Part shown: piece after piece, positions 8,799 through 16,260 of the stretch
Numbering within the stretch: the stretch's first letter is position 1
Layout of the letters: every line of letters starts with the position of its first letter
From: Rhodospirillaceae bacterium
GTDB lineage: Bacteria; Pseudomonadota; Alphaproteobacteria; Rhodospirillales; Rhodospirillaceae
DNA length: 35,188 nucleotides
Reading direction: 5' to 3'
Assembly (NCBI GenBank): GCA_018666155.1
Contig: JABJAH010000045.1
Span: 1-35,188 of the forward strand
Translations under genes and position numbers: made by a program
Notes under the pieces: model-generated
What the model saw: only the letters and a program-made list of their open reading frames with translations
What the model was told of the DNA's origin: nothing
Databases searched by the model: none

Positions 8799-10790
8799 AT
8801 GCGAAATTCTAAGACACTACGTCGCTGTATGATGGCAGCGTTTGCGCTTTTGGTGTTACCTATTTCTGTTCTTGCCGCTCAGCTCCCAGGGTACGGGCAG
8901 CTTTCAGGATCAGTATCCGGGTCCGAACCGGGCGTCCTGCCAGTAGTGTACGCCTACAACACGGATAAAGATGTCGGCTATACCGTTTTCGTGGTCAACG
9001 GAAAGTACCGCGCCGTCAATCTCATTCCTGGTGAATATGACATCACCATTCGTCCTGCCGTAGAGCAGCTAGAAGGTTTCACGAGTCAATCTGAGCAGCG
9101 AACCGTTGCCGCAGATCAAAGTGTCTCGGTCGATTTCGCGATTAAGGACATAGGCCTCGTACCAAACTACATCGGCGGATACCCGGCGGAAAAGTGCGAC
9201 CGGGATTATTCAGACTGCGGCGCTGAAATCGTGTCTTACGATGAAGCCTACCCGCCTGGACCGGGGCGTGACGTAATGGAAAGAACGTGTCTGGGATGCC
9301 ATCACGTTCAGTTTTTTCCTTACAATCAAGTGCGTGGATATCCTGGTGGCCGCGCACCGCAGGATAAAGACACATGGGCGATGACGGTCGACCGTATGCA
9401 CCAACGTGTTGAAGGCGCACCTGCCGGGAAAGCATCTTATTTCAAAACTGAATTGCTCCCGCCCATAGACCGAGACGTTGTGATTGATTATTTGGCTGAG
9501 AACTTCGGTTATGACGCGCCGCCGCGGCTGGTTGAGCTGGAGAGTGAGGCAGAGCTCGATTTAGAGGCCCTCGAGAAGGCTATGTTTATCGAGTACATCT
9601 ACAAGGAAGACCCTGAGAAATACCCAACGTGGCCGTGGTCTCACAATGTTACATTTGACGCCGACGGCAACGTTTGGAATGCCTATACGGGCTGCTGCAT
9701 TATCCGGACGGATCCGCGCACCGGTGACGCCACAGCCTTTGAAGACAATGGTGGTGGCAGCAGCATCGAAGTCGATCAATCCGACGGAACCGTATGGTAT
9801 TCAGGCGATATCACGAGAGAAAACGGCGGCGGTAGTTCTCCAGGTAAACCAAGAAGTACGGTGAAGCACCTCGATCCTGAGACAGGTCTCGTAGACAACT
9901 GGGTGGGTCGTCCGAGCAACACACAGATTTTCGATAGAGCAGGAAACCTGTGGATGACAACCGACGGCATAACCAAATGGGATCGCAAATCAAATTCGTT
10001 GATGCATTGGAGCGTGCCTGTTCTGCGCAGTGGTCCCTATGGAATCGTGGTCGATTCGAAAGAAAAGGTCTGGTTTGCCGACCACTACACCAGCGGGATG
10101 ACACGGTTTGACCCTGACACAGAAGAGTTCACATTCTTTAGACTGACGCCGGAAGAACCCACGGTCATGCGGCGTCCCGGTATCGACTCAAAAGACATGG
10201 TCTGGGTCGGCACCTGGGCGAGCCCTAACCGCGAAGTTGACGGCAGGAATATTGGTGGGGCGCTCTATAAGCTGAACCCGGAAACCGGCGAAGTAATGGA
10301 GCGTAGGCTGGGCATAGAGCATTCCTCTCCTTACAAAGCCGATGCAGATCCGTTCGATAACATTTGGGTCACCACCGATAACTACATGTCAAAGTATGAT
10401 CAGGTGGCTGATAAATTCACGCACTACCCCACTCCGACGCGGTCAGACACCCTAAAGACAACCATCACGCGGGAAGGGGTGGTCTGGTTCATGTATCGTA
10501 ACGCTGGGAAATTTGCAGGGTATGGTGCGACTTCTGTTGCGCTTTATCCAGACAAAGACAAGATGACGACGCTTGCCGCCTACCACGACGAAGAGAGCGG
10601 GGATTTTCTATCCAGTAAATACAAAGGGCCAAAACCACCCAAAGTAACTGGAACAGATATGTATGCGTTTGCCCCGCGAAACGTCAGAGAGTATGAGGCA
10701 TGGGCAATAGAGAGCGGATTGCCCGGTCCAGATGATGAAGCCGCTGAAGGGTTCGTCGATCCCAAGGAAAAGGATGGGGATCGGTACTAG
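8799..10790 (+). CDS. Secreted haem protein: beta-sandwich, cytochrome c and seven-bladed propeller (copy 2)
   Basis: The 663-residue precursor is a paralogue of the protein encoded at 4129-6030. The signal peptide is cut near residue 26 (SVLA/AQ). The beta-sandwich-like domain is nearly identical to copy 1 over its first 60 residues (GYGQLSG, GSEPGVLPVVYAYN, NGKYRAVNLIPG). The haem site is CLGCH at C164-H168. Seven W-containing blade repeats follow, including the unusual Cys-Cys pair in AYTGCCII also present in copy 1 (AYTACCIV). It is longer because of an insertion with two extra cysteines before the haem (PAEKCDRDYSDCGAE) and loops in blades two and five. ATG 8799 is chosen over GTG 8790 for its AGG site. 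It is followed by a transporter gene after 79 bp. Its substrate may differ from copy 1. Confidence 0.85.
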   Translation: MRNSKTLRRCMMAAFALLVLPISVLAAQLPGYGQLSGSVSGSEPGVLPVVYAYNTDKDVGYTVFVVNGKYRAVNLIPGEYDITIRPAVEQLEGFTSQSEQRTVAADQSVSVDFAIKDIGLVPNYIGGYPAEKCDRDYSDCGAEIVSYDEAYPPGPGRDVMERTCLGCHHVQFFPYNQVRGYPGGRAPQDKDTWAMTVDRMHQRVEGAPAGKASYFKTELLPPIDRDVVIDYLAENFGYDAPPRLVELESEAELDLEALEKAMFIEYIYKEDPEKYPTWPWSHNVTFDADGNVWNAYTGCCIIRTDPRTGDATAFEDNGGGSSIEVDQSDGTVWYSGDITRENGGGSSPGKPRSTVKHLDPETGLVDNWVGRPSNTQIFDRAGNLWMTTDGITKWDRKSNSLMHWSVPVLRSGPYGIVVDSKEKVWFADHYTSGMTRFDPDTEEFTFFRLTPEEPTVMRRPGIDSKDMVWVGTWASPNREVDGRNIGGALYKLNPETGEVMERRLGIEHSSPYKADADPFDNIWVTTDNYMSKYDQVADKFTHYPTPTRSDTLKTTITREGVVWFMYRNAGKFAGYGATSVALYPDKDKMTTLAAYHDEESGDFLSSKYKGPKPPKVTGTDMYAFAPRNVREYEAWAIESGLPGPDDEAAEGFVDPKEKDGDRY

Positions 10791-10805
10791 AGAAGGAATT
10801 CTCTA
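10788..10805 (+). other. Short stem-loop overlapping the stop of haem-propeller copy 2
   Basis: TAGAGAA and TTCTCTA form a perfect 7-bp stem with a GGAA (GNRA-type) tetraloop, starting at the stop codon. There is no following T tract, so it is not a standard terminator. It could stabilise or process the transcript before the MFS gene. Confidence 0.3.
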
Positions 10806-10869
10806 ATCGATTGCCCGCGAATTAATAGCGCCTACTTGGTCCACCTTCTTATGAATTGGATGTTATCGA

Positions 10870-12087
10870 ATGGAAAATGAGTACGGCGAGTTTCGGTCGA
10901 ATTGGAAAGTCTTAATAGCCGCCGCTGTCGGCGCTGGCGCAGGCGTTACCGGCGCTATGGTTTATAGCCTTGGTATCTTGATTAATCCGCTCTCAGACAC
11001 CTTTGGCTGGAGCCGCGCGGAAGTCTCCGGCGTAAAAACATTTCTAACGCTGGGTTTCGTCGTAACGGCGCCGTTTGTCGGTTATGTGGCAGACAAGTAT
11101 GGTGTTCGGAAAATCGCGTTGGTGTCTCTAGGGATGCTCTCGCTGGCTATGCTCGGCATAACCCAGATGAACGGAAATATTTTCGTCTACTATGCCTGTA
11201 TTTTTGCGTTGTCTGTTGCTGGCTGTTGCACCACACCCTTGGTTTGGACACGGGGTGTTGCGACTTGGTTTGTGGAGAAACGCGGCCTTGCGCTGGGTCT
11301 AACACTAACAGGAACAGGCGTTGCCGGAATCCTGGTGCCCATCGTGCTCGGCAGTATGGTCGACAAGTACGACTGGCGGGCCGCGTATGTTCTTATGGCC
11401 GTCGCCGCTGCGCTGGCGATTATTCCAGCCAGTCTATTTTTCTTTGAGAACGGACGGCAGCCCGAGAATGTGGACAAGCCAGTTTCGCCGACTTTGCAAC
11501 TAGGTTTCACAGTATCAGAAGCCTTTAAAAGCCTTCGATTTTGGAAATTTGCGTTCTCCTTCTTGTTGATCGGGGGAATGATTTCATCGCTTATGATTCA
11601 TCTCGTTCCAATGCTCACGGACGCAAACATGCCGCGTTCCATGGCCATACGCATCGCTGGTGTAATGGGGGCGGCCGTCATTGTAGGCCGCGTGACAACA
11701 GGATTTCTCGTTGACCGGTATCATCCACCCTATGTGGCTGCTTTTTTCTTAGCGATGCCGATCGTCGGCTGTGTTCTACTTTCAGGCAGCACCCTTCCGA
11801 TTTGGCTGGTGGTGGTGGCAGCAATGTTCATAGGCTTAGCCGCTGGATCAGAAGTTGACCTTGTCCCGTACTTGACGGCGCGTTATTTCGGCCTGAAGGC
11901 TTACGGAAAACTCTATGGCTGGGTGTTTGTGTTTTTCTATGCTGGTGTCGGTATCGTGCCACCAATTTTTGGTCGCGTGTTCGATATCAATGGCAACTAC
12001 GACATCGCGTTGCAATTTGCGATAGGCGCGTTGGTTATTGGGGTTGCAACGATTGCCACGTTAGGGAAACCCCCTAAGTTTTCGTAG
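10870..12087 (+). CDS. Major facilitator superfamily transporter
   Basis: A 405-residue integral membrane protein with about 12 predicted transmembrane segments arranged as two six-helix halves. The MFS loop 2-3 signature appears as GYVADKYGVRK (G-x3-D-x2-G-x-R) and a similar loop GFLVDRYHPP lies in the second half. The overall pattern (FGWSRAEVSG near the start, then GTRGVATWF-like segments) is that of the monocarboxylate/oxalate-formate antiporter group, suggesting an organic acid substrate. It lies between the second haem-propeller gene and an amidohydrolase gene on the same strand and probably imports the substrate, or exports a product, of this catabolic region. The substrate itself is not determined by sequence. 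Confidence 0.92.
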   Translation: MENEYGEFRSNWKVLIAAAVGAGAGVTGAMVYSLGILINPLSDTFGWSRAEVSGVKTFLTLGFVVTAPFVGYVADKYGVRKIALVSLGMLSLAMLGITQMNGNIFVYYACIFALSVAGCCTTPLVWTRGVATWFVEKRGLALGLTLTGTGVAGILVPIVLGSMVDKYDWRAAYVLMAVAAALAIIPASLFFFENGRQPENVDKPVSPTLQLGFTVSEAFKSLRFWKFAFSFLLIGGMISSLMIHLVPMLTDANMPRSMAIRIAGVMGAAVIVGRVTTGFLVDRYHPPYVAAFFLAMPIVGCVLLSGSTLPIWLVVVAAMFIGLAAGSEVDLVPYLTARYFGLKAYGKLYGWVFVFFYAGVGIVPPIFGRVFDINGNYDIALQFAIGALVIGVATIATLGKPPKFS

Positions 12088-12218
12088 TAAACAAGAAAGT
12101 GAAAGACTGGCTGAGTGCTTGCCGCATTGCGGTCGAGTCCAATGACGGTGGTGCACCGTGTATTACAGCACCTAGGAAAAAGTATGAGTAACGTTCCTGA
12201 ACTCACAAAAAGTCCAAT

Positions 12219-13688
12219 ATGCCCGGGCCATTAATTGCGGATACTCTTTTAAAAAACGCCTATGTGGTGACCGTCGATTCGGATCGGCGAGTCTTCACAA
12301 ACGGCTATGTGGCTTTTCGCGACGGGCAGGTTGTGGCGGTTGGCTCCATGTCGGACTGTTCTATTGAAGCCAGTGAAGTACTCGATTGCACTGGTAAAGT
12401 CGTTCTCCCTGGATTCACCAACGCTCATAACCACCTTATCCAGGTTTTCTTTCGCGGCTATAACGACGACCGCTGGCCTGTTCTTAATTTTCCCGCAGCC
12501 ATTACGGCGCTCCTCAAGCAGCAAGCGCTGGTGGCTGGCCGTTTGGATGAAGAGCGCAGCTATATTTTAGCGCGTCTCCATGCTTTGGATTTGATCCACA
12601 GTGGATACATTGGCACTCACGATGAGCACTTTTCAAATGCGGACCCGCGGTCGGTGGATGGGAGTTGGCGGGCGCTCGAAGAGTCTGGAATGCGTGGCTT
12701 TCTGGCCCGCTGTATCGTCAATGGTGACAAAGTCCCTGAGGCTGACCGCGAGACTGTCGATGTCGGCTTAAAGGAGGTTCAACGGCTCAAAGCGAAATTT
12801 GATTCTTCACGGATTGAAGTTGCCTCTGGGATTCTGAACTACCAGTACCTCGCTGACCCGGAAGACATGCGCCGGATCGCCGAAGCCAGCGCTGCGGCGA
12901 ATATTCGCCTTGATGTCGATATGACCGATAATTCCCGCGGCAAAGCCTTAGAGGCGCGAGGGTTTAAGGGCGGTCAAGTAGAGTACTACCGGGATTATGG
13001 TATTCTTGAGCGGCCGATGTACGCCGGGAAAGCCGTCAATGTACGCGCTGATGAAATAGATATCCTTGCCGAACATGATGCTCGTGTAGGCTTCGTTCCG
13101 ATCCTGCGCCAGTTTGATGCGGTCGGTCTGCCGGTTCATCACTTTCTCGCCCGCGGTATAGTCCCGGGCCTCGGAACGGACGGGCCAATGGTTTCAGACA
13201 GTCAAAACGTGTTTGAACTCATGCGCCAAACAATCTTGACACAAAACCTTGCAGCGCTGCGGGAACAGCGAGACGGCCAACCGTTGCCCGACGCCCATCT
13301 GTGGGCAACCAGCGAAACTGTGATTGAGATGGCGTCACTTGGCAGCGCACGCACGCTGTTTATGGATGACGTCACTGGCAGCATCGAAGTGGGTAAAGCG
13401 GCAGACTGCGTCATCGCGGACCTCAATCGGGCGACCATGCGCCCCACCCAGCAAGGCCGCCGCACACTTGGCGTGCTTGTTTGGGCCGGTGCAGCAGAAG
13501 CCGTCGATACGATCTTTGTAGAAGGGCGGAAACTTCTCGAGGGTGGGCGCTCGACCATCTGGGATGAGGATGAAGTGATCCGCGATGCCGAACGTGTACT
13601 AGCCGAAATTGCTGAGGAGACGGACCTTTTCTCTCTGATGGCCGACCGGGGACCAGGCCGTCAGTATAGGGGCTGGACGTATATATGA
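12219..13688 (+). CDS. Amidohydrolase of the deaminase/chlorohydrolase group with altered metal site
   Basis: The 489-residue protein has the composite N-terminal beta domain (DTLLKNAYVVTVDSD, GKVVLPGFTNAHNHL) and TIM barrel of ATZ/TRZ-type amidohydrolases, which deaminate or dechlorinate heterocycles and guanine-like compounds. The first metal motif HxH is present (H70, H72) and the barrel-end aspartate is D321 in GLGTDGP. At strand 5, where HxxE is usual, it reads D234-MT-D237, and at strand 6 the histidine is replaced by K271 in YAGKAVNV. The zinc site is therefore incomplete by classical standards. It is the last plus-strand gene of the catabolic region. No strong ribosome site precedes 12219; a short frame MSNVPELTKSPICPGH overlaps the start and could couple translation. 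Confidence 0.85.
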   Translation: MPGPLIADTLLKNAYVVTVDSDRRVFTNGYVAFRDGQVVAVGSMSDCSIEASEVLDCTGKVVLPGFTNAHNHLIQVFFRGYNDDRWPVLNFPAAITALLKQQALVAGRLDEERSYILARLHALDLIHSGYIGTHDEHFSNADPRSVDGSWRALEESGMRGFLARCIVNGDKVPEADRETVDVGLKEVQRLKAKFDSSRIEVASGILNYQYLADPEDMRRIAEASAAANIRLDVDMTDNSRGKALEARGFKGGQVEYYRDYGILERPMYAGKAVNVRADEIDILAEHDARVGFVPILRQFDAVGLPVHHFLARGIVPGLGTDGPMVSDSQNVFELMRQTILTQNLAALREQRDGQPLPDAHLWATSETVIEMASLGSARTLFMDDVTGSIEVGKAADCVIADLNRATMRPTQQGRRTLGVLVWAGAAEAVDTIFVEGRKLLEGGRSTIWDEDEVIRDAERVLAEIAEETDLFSLMADRGPGRQYRGWTYI

Positions 13689-13717
13689 ATATTGGACCAA
13701 CAGCCTGACGTAAACGC

Positions 13718-13780
13718 TGGTGTTTGACTCACCTGACGATAGCCGCGCCAACTAGTCTGGGCACGACGCTATCAACACCA
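13718..13780. other. Interrupted stem-loop in convergent spacer
   Basis: GCTATCAACACCA (13768-13780) can pair with TGGTGTT (13718-13724) and GATAGC (13738-13743), the left arm being split by 13 unpaired bases. It occupies the 142-bp gap between the converging amidohydrolase and SDR genes. It may act as a bidirectional 3'-end structure, but there is no T tract on either side. Confidence 0.3.
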
Positions 13781-13830
13781 GAAACTACAGATAACAGAGC
13801 ACGAGAAGTCTCGCCCCATGATGGGATTGT

Positions 13831-14610
13831 TTAGAACGGGTGCTGTGAACCGTCGTAGCTAAACAAGGTGCCTGAATCTTCCAGCGTTAGGCCTTCGATG
13901 ACCGAAATCATACCACTGATACTTTCTTGTGGTTCAATCAGACCTGGAAAACTGACGTCACCCATCTTTTCGACCTTCACTTGCCCCGGCGAGAGTGACG
14001 CAATAATAACGCCATCTTTTTTCAAATCGCTCGCAATAACTTTTACGTACATATTGAGGGTCGCCTTGGACGATTTGTACCAGTATCCCCCCGGCATTGT
14101 CGGGCCCTTGAAACCGAAAGTCCCCGCCAAGGAGCTGATGGAAACGATAGTCTTGTCTTCGCTGGCCTTAACATGGTTTACAAAAGCTTCAGCGACCTTG
14201 AGTCCACCCAGCGCGTTAATGCGCATGAAGTTTTCCCACTGGTCATAGTCGAGGGTTCCAAAGGACTGCGGGGCGGGGTTGCGGAAATCGCCGGTTATGC
14301 CCGCATTGCTGATCAAGACATCGATGGCTGTACCTTCAAGTTTCGTCGCTAATGCATCAATTTGTTCATGGTTGGTTACGTCCATGGTTTCGATGTGAAT
14401 AAGATTAGGATACTGGCCGTGTAGTGCGCTTAAGGACTCTGGTGCTGCGCTACGACGGTGGGTAGCAATAACATCCCACCCCTTCGAGGCGTATTGCTTG
14501 GCAAATTCAAGGCCAATCCCTGAATTGGAACCGGTAATGAGTACAGTCTTAGCGTCGGCGGATGCTACGACAAATACCGACAGAGCGGCCGCGAGGGTGG
14601 TAAGGCGCAT
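13831..14610 (-). CDS. Short-chain dehydrogenase/reductase with N-terminal signal peptide
   Basis: The 259-residue product starts MRLTTLAAALSVFVVASADA, a clear Sec-type signal peptide, followed directly by the Rossmann nucleotide-binding motif TGSNSGIG (26-33). NAG at 102-104, serines 159/160 and the catalytic pair Y178-K182 are intact, so it should be an active NAD(P)-dependent oxidoreductase. There is no lipobox. The ATG at 14610 is chosen because GAAGGA lies seven bases upstream; an ATG at 14640 would add ten residues before the signal peptide. The combination of export signal and a nucleotide-dependent fold is unusual because the periplasm has no known NAD(P) pool. The leader might instead be a membrane anchor facing the cytoplasm. 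It is transcribed after a perfect palindrome at 14725. Confidence 0.88.
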   Translation of the reverse strand: MRLTTLAAALSVFVVASADAKTVLITGSNSGIGLEFAKQYASKGWDVIATHRRSAAPESLSALHGQYPNLIHIETMDVTNHEQIDALATKLEGTAIDVLISNAGITGDFRNPAPQSFGTLDYDQWENFMRINALGGLKVAEAFVNHVKASEDKTIVSISSLAGTFGFKGPTMPGGYWYKSSKATLNMYVKVIASDLKKDGVIIASLSPGQVKVEKMGDVSFPGLIEPQESISGMISVIEGLTLEDSGTLFSYDGSQHPF

Positions 14611-14724
14611 GAAAGTTTCCTTCGCAAGATTAAGGTTCATTCGTGAACTTTAGATCATAACGTGGCAAGTCAGGAATCTATAAACTCCAAGCGACTTTGA
14701 CCGCGGGGTGGAAGCATATGCTCA

Positions 14725-14742
14725 CAACCGTTTGAACGGTTG
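14725..14742. promoter_or_regulatory. Perfect palindrome upstream of the SDR gene
   Basis: CAACCGTTTGAACGGTTG has perfect 8-bp arms around a central TG. It lies 115 bp upstream of the SDR start in the 187-217 bp spacer before the methyltransferase gene. Length and symmetry fit a TetR- or LacI-type dimer site. No such regulator is encoded next to it. Confidence 0.45.
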
Positions 14743-14827
14743 AGACAATGCCGTCGTATGAGCTATGTCGCTAACTCACGCCACTCGCACAGAACATCGG
14801 CGCAATTTACATTAAAGAAATTAGTGG

Positions 14828-16075
14828 TTATTTCCGTGCGCCGAACAGATACCAAGCTTCGCCATTATATCCCTTTTTTTGAGGTTTAGGTTTGGCATGC
14901 TCATGATCATGGCGGCTAATCTTGCCTGCCCACGCTGGATAATGACCAGGATCTAGGTCTGGATTGACGCCGCCTTCAATGCATTGCTCAGGCGAGAACC
15001 CGGCTGCTTGTAGTTCAGCTTGAAAATCCATGCCGTGCAGCTGAACCCAAAAAGGTTCGTTATTATACCAGGCATCCCAGTTGCGCAGAAAACGATCAAA
15101 TATAGGAGTTTCTGGGGTGAAATTAGGTTGCTCGAGGTTGAGAGTTAGTCCGCCGGCGTTTAGTGCGGCGTAAATCCGCTCTAAAATTTTAGGCAGTGCA
15201 GAGCCCGACGTTTCGTGGAAGACCATTGTTGTCTGGATCCAATCAAACGTGCCCAACGATTCATCAATATCTTCAGCGGCACCCTGCACAAACCGCACAT
15301 TTGAGAATCCCATGGAGCGCGCGCGAGCATGGCCGTAGCGCAACATCGGTGCGCCAGCATCGAGCGCGACCACTTCGGCATCGGGAAACGCGGCAGCAAG
15401 TGGCAAGGTGTTGTTGCCATGGGCTGAGCCAATATCAAGAATGCGCTTCGGCTTGAAATCTGGATAGTGTTGCGCCAGCCATTTGGCCATTCCGCGCCCA
15501 CCTGAATCACCCTTCGCCCCAAACATACCCATCGCAGTTACAAAGGTGGCGATATCGTAAGTGGCAGCAGCAGTCATATCGCCGGGTACAATTTCAGTGT
15601 GATATCCGCCGGGTTGGAGATGATTGTCAGCTTTAGCAAGATAGTGTGGAACTTCCAGTGACGGATTAAGTTGCAGCGTGTTGTCGGCCTGGCTTTCTGA
15701 ATGGTTCAATGCGGTTGCACGCTGTCGAAGAGCATCCAGTTGTCTGATGGTGATATGCCGTGCGGTCTGGCGGTTCATTTCTTGGATTGCGCGGCGCAGG
15801 CTCGCCCAGGATTGGTAGATCGGGCTGGGCTGAATGGCTTTGCGTACTATCGCGCCGGTCTTGGCTTTTGGATTACTCAGGTTGAGATCATCGGCAGTCA
15901 ACTTTGGTGCGGCTTCATGCTCATAGGCGAGCCTGACTCCCGAACTCAGGGTCGCTGCAACAGAGGCGTTGAGTGATGCCAACGCATTAATCCGGGCCGA
16001 TTCATCATGGCTGATTTCAGGCATCATCCCGTGGCGATAGAGAGATCGTGAGTCCGGCGGGAGAGGGACTGGCAT
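14828..16075 (-). CDS. Class I SAM-dependent methyltransferase
   Basis: The 415-residue protein has an N-terminal helical region of about 150 residues without recognised motifs and a C-terminal class I methyltransferase domain. Motif I is LDIGSAHGNNT (213-223), followed by the acidic residue D239 at the end of strand 2 (VVALDAGAPML), motif post-II VRFVQGAAEDID and the strand-4 motif FDWIQTTMVFHE. The domain should bind S-adenosylmethionine and methylate an unidentified small molecule. The start at 16075 is the longest; paired methionines at residues 17-18 (16027) are a good alternative since no strong ribosome site precedes either. It ends 218 bp before the SDR start and is divergent from recQ. 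No transmembrane segment is seen. Confidence 0.87.
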   Translation of the reverse strand: MPVPLPPDSRSLYRHGMMPEISHDESARINALASLNASVAATLSSGVRLAYEHEAAPKLTADDLNLSNPKAKTGAIVRKAIQPSPIYQSWASLRRAIQEMNRQTARHITIRQLDALRQRATALNHSESQADNTLQLNPSLEVPHYLAKADNHLQPGGYHTEIVPGDMTAAATYDIATFVTAMGMFGAKGDSGGRGMAKWLAQHYPDFKPKRILDIGSAHGNNTLPLAAAFPDAEVVALDAGAPMLRYGHARARSMGFSNVRFVQGAAEDIDESLGTFDWIQTTMVFHETSGSALPKILERIYAALNAGGLTLNLEQPNFTPETPIFDRFLRNWDAWYNNEPFWVQLHGMDFQAELQAAGFSPEQCIEGGVNPDLDPGHYPAWAGKISRHDHEHAKPKPQKKGYNGEAWYLFGARK

Positions 16076-16260
16076 GAGGGTGAGCTCTCGATCAGGCTGA
16101 ATGGGATTTAGTCAGTACATTAGATGGAGCCACTGTCTCGTGCAACGATACGGACTGGCGTCAAGCAGAGTAGTCCATGAATGTTTGAATGGTGCTATTA
16201 CCAAATGCTCATATGAGGTTTACCTAAGGGGCACAGATATTAGGTTGAGTTTTGGATTTC

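Noticed and set aside
12145..12159. ACGGTG-GTG-CACCGT hairpin before the amidohydrolase gene
   Set aside because: Six-bp stem, no T tract and no promoter context; likely chance.
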